In this document: positions 47,201 to 55,700 of the stretch, piece after piece | Layout: each line of letters opens with the position of its first letter | Position numbering within the stretch: position 1 is the stretch's first letter | Assembly (NCBI GenBank): GCA_964391865.1 | Contig: CAYMNQ010000001.1 | Coordinates: 372,001 to 436,000 of the forward strand | DNA length: 64,000 nucleotides | Source: DASZQL01 sp964391865 | Lineage (GTDB): Bacteria; Planctomycetota; Phycisphaerae; Phycisphaerales; UBA1924 | Direction of reading: 5' to 3' | Translations under genes and position numbers: made by a program | Notes under the pieces: model-generated | What the model was told of the DNA's origin: nothing | What the model saw: the letters and a program-made list of their open reading frames with translations, nothing else | Database searches by the model: none

Positions 47201-50200
47201 TTGACGACGTTCGAGTACGACTCAAACAACTGCCCGGTCCGGATGACCGACCCCGCCGGGCTGATGACCAACTTCTCGTACATGAACGGAAGGCTCAAGC
47301 AGGTAACGGATCCGTCCGGCCGCGTGACGACGTTCGATCACGACGCCAACGGCTGCCTGACCAAGATTGTCGATCCGGACGGCTCGCAGCGCGAATTCGC
47401 CTACGACAACAAGTTCCGGCTCATCGGTCAGACATCCAAGCTCGGTCTTTCGACCGCGTACGCCTATAATTTCGCGGGTCGGCACACCTCGGCGACCCAC
47501 CCGGACGGGACCATCCGTCGGCTCGAACCGGGCCGAATTGTCGGGCTGGTCAACACGGATCTGGGCCAAGGGACTCCGACGAATCCTGCCCCCTTCGTCC
47601 GTCCGAGCCAGAACATCGCCCGGTTCATCGACGCCGATGGTGGCACCGAGCAGTACAGCCTCGACGGATTTGGCTTCCCCACACAATCAACCGACGCGCT
47701 CGGCCGCACGGTCAGCACCGTGCGGAACTCCGACGGTCTGCCCACGCAGGTCACTTATCCCAACGGGCGTATCGATCAGTACACCTACGACGAGATCGGC
47801 AACCTGATCCGGTTCCTCGAAGCCGTCGGCACCGCGCAGCAGCGGGAGACCCGCTACGAGTACGAGCAAGTGTTCAACCTGCTCACGCGGATCACCGATC
47901 CGGCCGGCAAGATCACCCGCTTCGAATACGACTCGAACGGCAATCTCACCCGGACGACCAATGCTCTCGGCGCGGTGCGGACGCGCACCTATGTTCCTGG
48001 AACGGACCTCGTCTCCACCGACACCGACGAGAACGGCAACACCACGACCTTCGCGTACGACGCCAAGGGCCTTCTCGAAACAGTGACCGATGCCGAGGGC
48101 AATGTCACCACGTACATTCGCGATCAGAAGGGCAACGTGCTGAGCGTGACGGAGGGCTCCGGCTCCTCGGCCGCCCGCACCCGTTCATTCACCTACGACA
48201 ACCAGAACCGCGTCCGCACCGCCACCGACGGCGAGGGCGGCGTGACAACCTTCACCTACGACGCCAAGGGCAATCTCACCGAAACGCGCAACCCCACCGG
48301 GCAGATTGTCCGGCGCATCTACGACCAACTCGACCGGGTCATCCGCGTCGAAGACCCGATCCGCGGCACGACCGAGATGACCTACGACGGCCGCGGCAAC
48401 CTGCTCACGCAGACCGACGCCCTCGGCGCCGTCACCAGCTTCACGTACGACGCCGCGTCGCAGTTGCTCCGATCAACCGACGCCCTCGGCGGCGTCGAAC
48501 GCTATGCCTATGACCCGATGGGCAACGTGACCACTTTCACCGACGCGCTGAACCATGCGACCACGTTCCAGTACGACCGCTTCAACCGCCGCACGCGCCG
48601 AACGAACCCGCTCAACCAGTTCGCAACATTCGCCTACGACTCCCGCGACAACCTCGTTACACAGGTCACGCCCAACGGCCACACCATTACGAATACCTAC
48701 GACGACCTCTCGCGCCTCACGCGCACAGCGACCCCCGACAACACGATCGACTACACCTACGACGCGGTCGGCAATCTGCTCACATGCTTTGACAACGACA
48801 GCCGCCTCAGCTGGACATACGACCGCGTGAACCGCGTGCGCACGGCGAACACTCTCCCGGGCGGCATCCAGCCGGTGACGACGCTCATGTACATGTACGA
48901 CGCGGTCGGCAACCGCACCCGGATGGAGGACTCCGAGGGCGGCGTCACCCTCTACTCCTACGACGATGCGGGCCGTCTGCGATTCCTCACCACGCCCGCG
49001 GGCGACCTGATCGAGCAGACCTACGACCCCGCCGGACGCCTCGACGACCTCATCTACCCCAACGGAATCACGGCGGACTACCAGTACGAGCCGCGCACGG
49101 GCCGACTGTCGCGCCTGCGTCATGCGTCGGTGTCGAGCACGCTCCTGGACTTCCAGTACGGCTACAACGCCGTCGGCAACATCACCTCGATCGCCGAGCC
49201 CACGCACACGCGGGTCTACACCTACGACGAACTCCAGCGTCTGCGCACGGCCGACTCGATCGTGGCGCCCGGCGTGCCAGCGGTCGGGTCGTTCGAGGGA
49301 GTTGATCTTGACGCCGCCGGCGCAATGACCGCAAGCGGCGCTGACGCGGATACGGGCGATTCCGCCGGCTCGAAGACCGGTCGCACCACCCGCGGCCCCG
49401 TCATCCCACCCCCCGAGTTCTACAACTACGACGCCGTCGGCAACCGCACGTCGTCCCACCTCTCCGCCAACCACATCCACGACGCGGCCAACCGGTTGCT
49501 GCAGGACGACCAGTTCAACTACACATACGACGCGAACGGGAACCTGCGGACGAAGACGGATCGGGTGAGCGGGGAAGTGACGACGTATGGCTGGAGCGCA
49601 CAGGACCAGTTGCTCTCTCTGGGATTGCCGCACGGGGCCATATTGCAGAATCAGTATGATGGCCGCTCAAGGAAGATAGCCTCCGGCCTGTCCATATCAC
49701 GAATTGTTTATGTATTAGATTTCTCGCACACATTGCTTCGCATTTCTGGGTCTGAGCGCCTCGCATATGTGTATGGAACATCTTTGGATCATTTGCTGTG
49801 TACATTCTCGTCCCCAGATTCTATCGAGTATTACCACGTAGATCATCTGACTTCCGTCGTTCACACTAGCAGCGGCATGGGATTGAGTACATCGAGCCAC
49901 TCATATTCATCCTACGGAGAGCCGCTAGATCCCTCTGCAGTCACCACGAGTCGAGTCCAGCATGCCGGCAGAGAGTTTGAGCAAGACTCTGAATTGTTGT
50001 ATCTGCGTGCCCGCTGGTACGATCCCCGAGCTGGCCGTTTTATTAGCGAAGACCCACTCGGATTCGAGTCGGACGATCGTAATTTCTATAACTATGGACT
50101 GAACAGCCCTATCACAAGACTTGATCCGTTTGGGACAGATTCGCTACTGTTTGACGGCAAGCAAGTCACTCACAAGGATGATGCGGGCAAGGTGCTGGGT

Positions 50201-50539
50201 ACGTATCCCGCTTCGTCTGGTCGGGATGGTTCGCAGAACTTTCGAATGCGCGATTTTGGGCCAATTCCGCCGGGCAAGTATACCCTGAACCCATCCGAGA
50301 TATCTGAAGGCGGTTTCTTTAGAAACCTGTTGGGAGATTGGGGGCAATATCGTGCGCCTTTGCACCCTCAAAATGGAACGGAGACATTTGATCGAGATGG
50401 GTTCTTTCTGCACGGAGGAGAAGAGCCGGGTTCCGCTGGTTGTATTGATTTAGGCAGGAATGACAAGACTGTTTTCCCGAAGCTAAAAGCCCAGCAAGAT
50501 CCGGTGACAGTGTGTGTCGAATATATGTCAAAGCCATAA
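44204..50539 (+). CDS. Giant RHS/YD-repeat protein with vWA domain and L,D-transpeptidase-like tip
   Basis: The 2111-residue product starts at ATG 44204 (AAGGAG upstream) with a signal peptide. Two thrombospondin-3-like repeats follow (DADGDGVLNGIDLC at ~39, DSDGDGVPDRVDLC at ~129), then Ig-like and CarboxypepD-like regions (to ~430). A von Willebrand A domain (~772-950; MIDAS DGSGS) precedes about 850 residues of RHS/YD repeats (YDxxGNL). The RHS core ends in YLRARWYDPRAGRFISEDP and DPFG. The ~145-residue tip has GPIPPGKYTLNP and FFLHGGEEPGSAGCIDLG, with His2070 and Cys2080 placed as in DUF2778/Tlde1 L,D-transpeptidase-like toxins. A contact-type or secreted toxin acting on peptidoglycan is inferred. 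From about 49620 the DNA is AT-richer. No adjacent immunity gene is recognised. Confidence 0.88.
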   Translation: MKTMAVSGGWWRALRLLGIACAAALIGLIGRVSSAQPAGDADGDGVLNGIDLCAGTPGGALVSSLGCSAEQVCPCNYNGSRSLSCILTFADDLLSRGVLNDQAWWAFVSSVLESECEFLPGGPPPDSTLDSDGDGVPDRVDLCPRTPEGLLVNMEGCAVEQACPCDINGVRSLECISDFGVEMVRAGLLLLPQLSAYLDNARAAECPSGGGPTDTSRLTLKPVGDRVITIGESLSIMLEAVPPTTAPPGPRESVSYMIDPLPLPGGATLEAHTGVFAWRPMPEQVGQYTMVFSATDGVDRPSESVRLTVQAPPAGTVTSLRGRVIDTNAFVNGSGEFLPVVNARVSILGSPVSVLTGPDGVFLLEGIPGGNQVFDINTSMAMPAPDGSGYAGFREKLEIFPNTVNVIDRPFYLPRIDAATLTTVNPSAITTVTSAALGVSLSVPVNSARNPDGTLFRGQLSISLVPEALAPASLPDFLKPGMLITIQPVGVTFNTPAPISFPNFDGLTPNSEADLWSLNPQEGVFTVVGTMRVSADGTRVNTISGGIRATDWHMPMPPQPADNPGDDNNENDEDGMPNPEGCGGGEAETGSSSSLRSGRLSERHQLVSYRSMGETRSLSLIYNSIAADPRPIVNANSTIVQRAAVPNTVSMRVRVGGVDQGAEVHTSTAGLNESINETIRTGIQFDANLYPTGLYPYQMRLTSHYPQSSLSTLRSNAALINNERNSPFGAGWSIAGLQRLHLRDGVPQAVLTEGDGGIKVFLPQQSQTQQFTDLALVLDGSGSISSGDWSLQRDGFAQAIEDPSVVPHDGAVAVSVIQFAGGTAVTHIPLTVLSSTPQAAALAAQIRAIGQRGGGTPIHAGVNAAVAQLIPGRSLARKVICLSTDGQPDSASLALQAANNAVAAGVDEIDALAVGPGASVSFLETFVRNGFVVTVANFQQFRDAIRDKLRALVAGSPAGEFSTLARNPDGTFTRRMKDGTVHTFNAAGLHVSALSRTGALTTFEYDSNNCPVRMTDPAGLMTNFSYMNGRLKQVTDPSGRVTTFDHDANGCLTKIVDPDGSQREFAYDNKFRLIGQTSKLGLSTAYAYNFAGRHTSATHPDGTIRRLEPGRIVGLVNTDLGQGTPTNPAPFVRPSQNIARFIDADGGTEQYSLDGFGFPTQSTDALGRTVSTVRNSDGLPTQVTYPNGRIDQYTYDEIGNLIRFLEAVGTAQQRETRYEYEQVFNLLTRITDPAGKITRFEYDSNGNLTRTTNALGAVRTRTYVPGTDLVSTDTDENGNTTTFAYDAKGLLETVTDAEGNVTTYIRDQKGNVLSVTEGSGSSAARTRSFTYDNQNRVRTATDGEGGVTTFTYDAKGNLTETRNPTGQIVRRIYDQLDRVIRVEDPIRGTTEMTYDGRGNLLTQTDALGAVTSFTYDAASQLLRSTDALGGVERYAYDPMGNVTTFTDALNHATTFQYDRFNRRTRRTNPLNQFATFAYDSRDNLVTQVTPNGHTITNTYDDLSRLTRTATPDNTIDYTYDAVGNLLTCFDNDSRLSWTYDRVNRVRTANTLPGGIQPVTTLMYMYDAVGNRTRMEDSEGGVTLYSYDDAGRLRFLTTPAGDLIEQTYDPAGRLDDLIYPNGITADYQYEPRTGRLSRLRHASVSSTLLDFQYGYNAVGNITSIAEPTHTRVYTYDELQRLRTADSIVAPGVPAVGSFEGVDLDAAGAMTASGADADTGDSAGSKTGRTTRGPVIPPPEFYNYDAVGNRTSSHLSANHIHDAANRLLQDDQFNYTYDANGNLRTKTDRVSGEVTTYGWSAQDQLLSLGLPHGAILQNQYDGRSRKIASGLSISRIVYVLDFSHTLLRISGSERLAYVYGTSLDHLLCTFSSPDSIEYYHVDHLTSVVHTSSGMGLSTSSHSYSSYGEPLDPSAVTTSRVQHAGREFEQDSELLYLRARWYDPRAGRFISEDPLGFESDDRNFYNYGLNSPITRLDPFGTDSLLFDGKQVTHKDDAGKVLGTYPASSGRDGSQNFRMRDFGPIPPGKYTLNPSEISEGGFFRNLLGDWGQYRAPLHPQNGTETFDRDGFFLHGGEEPGSAGCIDLGRNDKTVFPKLKAQQDPVTVCVEYMSKP

Positions 50540-50583
50540 AATGTGCTTTCTTATTAACATGTGCATGTGTGGAGCTATCGCTG

Positions 50584-51879
50584 ATGCGATGTTTATATAT
50601 ATTCGTGATTACGTCAATCCTTAGCATGTCCAATAACAGCTATGGGTCGCCCGGCACAGTCTGGTGGCGCAACGCCCCCCCCGACGGCCGCAGCGCCCTC
50701 CAATCTCAATCCCTCGGCTCATTCAATGCCCGTGCCGCCGACGACTTCATCCTCGAAGCCAACCGCTGGCACCTCACGCACTCGATCACCGTGTGCATGG
50801 CGGTGTCGAACAACGTCTCGCAGCCGAACGTGAACCTCGAACTCTTCGCCGATTGCAACGGCGAGCCGGGCGACCTGCTAACCACGCTCACCGGGCCCGT
50901 TGCGACCGTCATCTCCGCGGGTGTTCCCTTCCCCGGCTTCACCCTCTACGAGTTTGAGTTCGAGTGGAACACGTTCCAGCTCGGCGACGCTTCCGGATGC
51001 TCACGCTTCTGGCTGTCCCCTGTCGGCATCGGTACCGGCGCGTACTTTTGGCCCACTTCGAACAACGGCCGCATCCAGGGCGGGCAGGGCCGCTTCCGCT
51101 CCGCCTCTCTCGGCTACCCGGAGTGGACGCCGGGCGAGAACGTCGTCAACTTCGACCGGTGCTCTGATTTCTGCTTTGAGATCGACGCCAAGTCCTGCTA
51201 CGCCCTCAAGGACCAGAGCGACTACGACCTCGACGGCCTCGCGTCGATTAAGTTCCCGAGCCTCGAAGGCTTCGACGCCCGCGCCGCCGACAACTTCCAG
51301 GTCTCGTCCTCACGCGGCGTGGTGAGCGTGTGCCGCGTCGAGGCGTACCTCGCCACCAACTGCGACCCAACGCGCGCCTTCGCGGAGATCAGCGCCAACG
51401 AGTGCGATCAGCCCGGCCCGGTCTTCTACACACTTGAGAATCCCGAAGTCATCCCGCAGCCGGGCGTCTTCTTCGACGGTCTGCAGGTCTACCTGTTCCG
51501 ATTCGATTGCCCGGCCGACACGCTGGTCATCGGGGCCGATACCTACTGGTTCTCGATGGCCGCGCTGAGCGGCGGCTCGATCTTCGATCGCGCGGTCTTT
51601 CTCTTCAAGCGCCGGGCCGCAGACTGCACCGATATCCACATCACCGAGGGCGTGTACCGCAACGGTCAGATCGGTGTCGACGAGTTCACCCCGACATCAG
51701 ACCCGTTGCTCGCGGGCGAGCCGCGCGAGTTCGCGTTCCGTATCTACGGTTCGCCGCTCCGCGTGCTCGCGCAGGAGCAGCCGACATTGCCCGGCGACTG
51801 CAATCACGACGGACGTGTGGATCTGCAGGACATCGCGGTCATGATCTCGAACTGGAACAGAGTGGCCGGCGAGGAGTGA
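50584..51879 (+). CDS. Secreted protein with duplicated beta domain and dockerin-like tail
   Basis: From ATG 50584 (GGAG upstream) the product has 431 residues. The signal peptide (MRCLYIFVITSILSMSN) is encoded by AT-rich DNA, while the mature part from about 50645 is GC-rich. Two similar halves carry LGSFNARAADDFIL and LEGFDARAADNFQV, each followed by an FxGLQVY/FPGFTLYEF-type strand, which marks an internal duplication. The C-terminus GDCNHDGRVDLQDIAVMISN is a dockerin-like calcium loop. The function is unknown. It is not an obvious immunity protein for the RHS tip. Confidence 0.78.
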   Translation: MRCLYIFVITSILSMSNNSYGSPGTVWWRNAPPDGRSALQSQSLGSFNARAADDFILEANRWHLTHSITVCMAVSNNVSQPNVNLELFADCNGEPGDLLTTLTGPVATVISAGVPFPGFTLYEFEFEWNTFQLGDASGCSRFWLSPVGIGTGAYFWPTSNNGRIQGGQGRFRSASLGYPEWTPGENVVNFDRCSDFCFEIDAKSCYALKDQSDYDLDGLASIKFPSLEGFDARAADNFQVSSSRGVVSVCRVEAYLATNCDPTRAFAEISANECDQPGPVFYTLENPEVIPQPGVFFDGLQVYLFRFDCPADTLVIGADTYWFSMAALSGGSIFDRAVFLFKRRAADCTDIHITEGVYRNGQIGVDEFTPTSDPLLAGEPREFAFRIYGSPLRVLAQEQPTLPGDCNHDGRVDLQDIAVMISNWNRVAGEE

Positions 51880-52045
51880 TCACGTGTCGTCATCGCCGAG
51901 CGGATACTCAGCAGCTTGGGGAAGTAACCGGCCCGACCCACGGCGTGCGAGCCTCTCCAGAACAACGCACCGCCGTGAGAAGAGCAAATGATCAGAGACG
52001 CAAGATGATGCAATTGCGAATCGGGTTCATCGAGGGCCAATCAGC
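51880..52045. other. Short intergenic region
   Basis: About 165 bases with no recognised gene or RNA. It probably holds the promoter of the cytochrome gene, but no clear -35/-10 pair was seen. Confidence 0.5.
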
Positions 52046-52741
52046 GTGAACTTAACTCAACACAGCAGAAGGCGCGTTGCTCCCATCCTCGCATGTGGCG
52101 TCGTGCTGCTGTTTGTTGGCCAATTCGTGTCGTGTGCGAACCACAGCCCACAGACACCAAGCCTGGGCAATGAGGTATCGGGCATTGCCGACCATCAGGC
52201 GATGGCCATCGCGCTCGCCCGCACGGCCGGTTGCTTTGAATGCCATGGCGTCAACAAGCCCGTTGTGGGCCCCGCATTCCGCGACGTTGCGGCTCGATAC
52301 CGCGACGATGCGGGAGCGCGAGATGCTTTGATCCGAACCGTCAAGCTCGGAGGCAAGGGCAATTGGGCTGAGGTTTCGCGAGGTGTTCCCATGCCACCGC
52401 ATCAACGCCAACTCTCTGATGCCGAGGTGGCCCACTTGATTGACTGGATATTGGAGCGCCCGCCCGATGCAATTGCGTTGAGCGTCAGTGTGTTGGCACA
52501 GCGAAGCGGCTGCTTCGAGTGCCACGCGGCGGAGAGTCGTGCGATCGGTCCATCCTTTCGCGCCATCGCCGCGCGCTACCGTGGCGACCCTGATGCTCGT
52601 GAAGCATTGATCAGAACTGTCAAGATCGGCGGCAAGGGCAACTGGTCCGACGAGTCTCAAGATATTCCGATGCCGCCCCACCACCGGCGGCTCTCTAATG
52701 CAGAGGTCACACAACTGGTCGGCTGGATCCTTGAACACTAG
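52046..52741 (+). CDS. Tandem diheme cytochrome c (two c-551-like domains)
   Basis: The 231-residue product has a hydrophobic N-terminus with a lipobox-like VSCA, then two ~85-residue class I cytochrome c domains. Each has GCFECH and a MPPH axial-methionine segment: GKGNW...VPMPPHQRQLS and GKGNW...IPMPPHHRRLS. The two halves are close copies (GCFECH, DAREALIRTVKIGGKGNW), so they arose by duplication. It probably shuttles electrons in the periplasm. The large haem/VWD gene follows 41 bases later on the same strand. Confidence 0.88.
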   Translation: MNLTQHSRRRVAPILACGVVLLFVGQFVSCANHSPQTPSLGNEVSGIADHQAMAIALARTAGCFECHGVNKPVVGPAFRDVAARYRDDAGARDALIRTVKLGGKGNWAEVSRGVPMPPHQRQLSDAEVAHLIDWILERPPDAIALSVSVLAQRSGCFECHAAESRAIGPSFRAIAARYRGDPDAREALIRTVKIGGKGNWSDESQDIPMPPHHRRLSNAEVTQLVGWILEH

Positions 52742-52782
52742 CAAGCCGCCGACGCAACAGGGAACCTACTGAGGGAAACTCC

Positions 52783-55700
52783 ATGAACCTGCGACTATTC
52801 ACGCCTCTGGTGCGAAGGACTCATAAGGCACCTCGTTGGCGCGGCGTCATAGCCGTGTGGATTGGCCCGGTTGCTGTTGGGCTTGGGGCGGGCACAACGT
52901 CCGCTGCTGACCTCAAGGTCATGACGACGGGGTTGGGCTCGGGCACCGTGACTTCAACTCCCGCCGGCATCAACTGCGGTGGCGACTGCGACGGAGCGTT
53001 TGCCGAAGGTGCGACAATCACTCTGACCGCTGCAGAGGCCCCCGGCTCCATGTTCGTTCGCTGGGAGGGCGATGGCGCCTCCATGTCCGCATCCACAACG
53101 ATTGTGATGTCCGGTGCTCGTTCCGTGCGTGCAGTCTTCGAGCCGACCACAGCTATTCCGACGATCATTGATTTCACACCTGCTGGTCTTCAGGCGTACC
53201 TCACGGCCAATCCGTACGTCAATACGCCGGGACGATTTGTCCGCGCGCTGCCGGAGGAGTTCAAGCGGAACTGGTTGCTTATGACCCGATCGGAGAGCCT
53301 CCAGACCGGCACCGCACAGTATCCGCGTGTGTTGTTGCCTAGCGCGAACGGGCGGTTCGTCTTTACAATCGGCCTGTCCACTCACGCGTCCTACCCGGGG
53401 TCGCACCCCAACGCGATCGAGTACATGCAGTGGGATGCTGGGGAGAAGAACTTCCGGTTCCACGAGATTGTCCTCGACTCCATTCCCGCCATCGGGGTGT
53501 TCCCCGCCAGATCACGCAGTGTGGCGATCGATGATGCCAAGTGCTCGCGCTGTCATTCCACGCAGAATGTGCTCAACACCAGCCCCTACCCAGGCACCAC
53601 CGGCATCCCCGTGGGGATCGTCAAAGCGAAGAACAAGCCCAATTGGGACACATACGACAGCTGGGGCGGCTTGCTTGCGTTCAACCGGGACCGCATTTAT
53701 CAGGGGACGGTGGAGGCAGCCGCGTTCCGATCAATCATGAACCCCTGGACTTGGCGAAACGATCGCGCCATCCGTGAAATCATCGAGCAGCTCGAATTGC
53801 AGCCTCCAGGTGTTCCCGACAACCACGTCATTACCCGGACGGTTGGTGGACCCAATGACGGGCATGTGAATTTTGCGTTCGACGCATCCTCACCTGTCTT
53901 GACCGAGCCCGCCCCGAGCGGGTCTGGAACGATCACGACGGGATATTCCTTCGACGGTATGGCCGGCTCAGGACCATCCACCAACGTCACGCAAGGCGGC
54001 TTGTTTGTCACGCTCCACCACTCCAGCATCCCACTGAGCGATGAGGGCCGCGGCGTGCGGTTGTTCGACGCACTGGGCGGCTTGGCGGGCAATCTCAACC
54101 GCGAGCGGATAGCAGACGAGCTCATCAGCCACCGCTTCGCGACCGGGAGCGTCCCTATCGATGTCCGCCCCGTCGCGCTCGCGATTGCAAAGGGATTGAT
54201 TACGGTCAATGCGGCGTCTGACACGCCGACTTCCACGCCCGGGCTCACCGTTGATTTTGCTTTTTTCAATCAGCGCAACGGCATGACGATCAATCAGCTG
54301 GTCACGGACACCCGCGCGCGGTCAGAGATCCTCCCAAGGCGAAAGGCGGACATCCAGAAGCTCAATTTGGACCGCTCTGGCGACATCTACCTCCTCTCTT
54401 TCGTTCCGGGCGGTGCCGCGAACGGCCTGATCCAGCAGCACGGTGCAGCCACGTCCTTCGGAGCTGCTGATACGTCAATGGACCGCATCCGGCAAGAGGT
54501 CTTCCGCCGCCCGACGGCCGGCTTTAGCCCAGACGCGACTGTCATGGGGGGCATCTACGTTGACCGCGAGTTGTACTCGCAGAACACCACCAAGATGGCT
54601 CTCTTCCGGTACTTCCTAGAGCCGCTGGGTGTGTCGGTGGACAAGTGGTCCATGGGGGTGAGGGGTCGCTCGCGCACCTACACATTCGCGGACGTCTTCG
54701 GCTCATACATAGATCACTTCATTGGTGAACTGAGAGACAGCCTCTTGACCAACCCCGTCCCGGGCCTATCCAACCCGGACAACAACACTCAGCTGATCGC
54801 CGCGGTCAACAGCACGCTGGGTTCGCTACCGCCAGTGAATGCCGTGCCCACGTTTACCGACATCCAGCGCATCTTCAACAAGAGTTGCATCGAATGTCAC
54901 GGCGGGCTTGGCTACCCGCCGTACCAGAACTACGGCTCCTTTTTCGATCTGTCTGAGGACGAAAGTCCGCCTTCCATGTCCCCACCCTTGCCCAGCCCAC
55001 GCTTGGCGCGTTCATATTCGAGGGCTATTTCTTTCGTGACGACTGACCCAGCGATGAGCTACTTGTTCCAGAGGATCACAGATACCTCCGAAGCATGCCC
55101 GACCGGTCTCATGCCCTGCGGAGGGCCGGCACTCACGCAGACCGACATCGAGACCATCCGGCGGTGGATAGTCGGTCCGCCATCAGCACCCTTCACGATC
55201 GGCGACCCTCACCTTAAGACTGTAGACGGGGTCAGCTACGACTTCCAAGCGTGGGGCGAGTTCACGCTGCTACGGGACGAGTTTCTTGAAATTCAGGCGC
55301 GGCAGACGGGATTCTCAACCGAGATCGCATTGGGTCCGAATCCACACACCGGGTTGACTTCCTGCGTGAGCATCAACACCGCAATCGCTCTCCGAGTCGG
55401 GTCCGAGCGCGTCACTCTCCAGCCCGACCTGCGAGGCGAGCCGAGCCCAAACGGTCTTGACCTGCGCGTGAACGGGAAGATTGCAAAGCTCGACAAGCGT
55501 GGACTTCCACTCGTTGGTGGCGGCCGGATCATGCCAACGAGCGCGCCGGGTGGGATCCAGGTCGAAGCCCCCGGTGGCACGGTGATCGTGGTGACGCCCG
55601 GGTGGTGGGCGCACTATGAAGTCTGGTACCTGAACATCGAGATACGTGAGCCGCGGGCAACGCAGGGGCTTATGGGCACCATCGCTCCGGGAAACTGGCT

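Noticed and set aside
50541..50624. 27-codon AT-rich frame after the RHS gene as an immunity gene
   Set aside because: It is too short, lacks a good ribosome binding site, and overlaps the signal-peptide start of the next gene in another frame.
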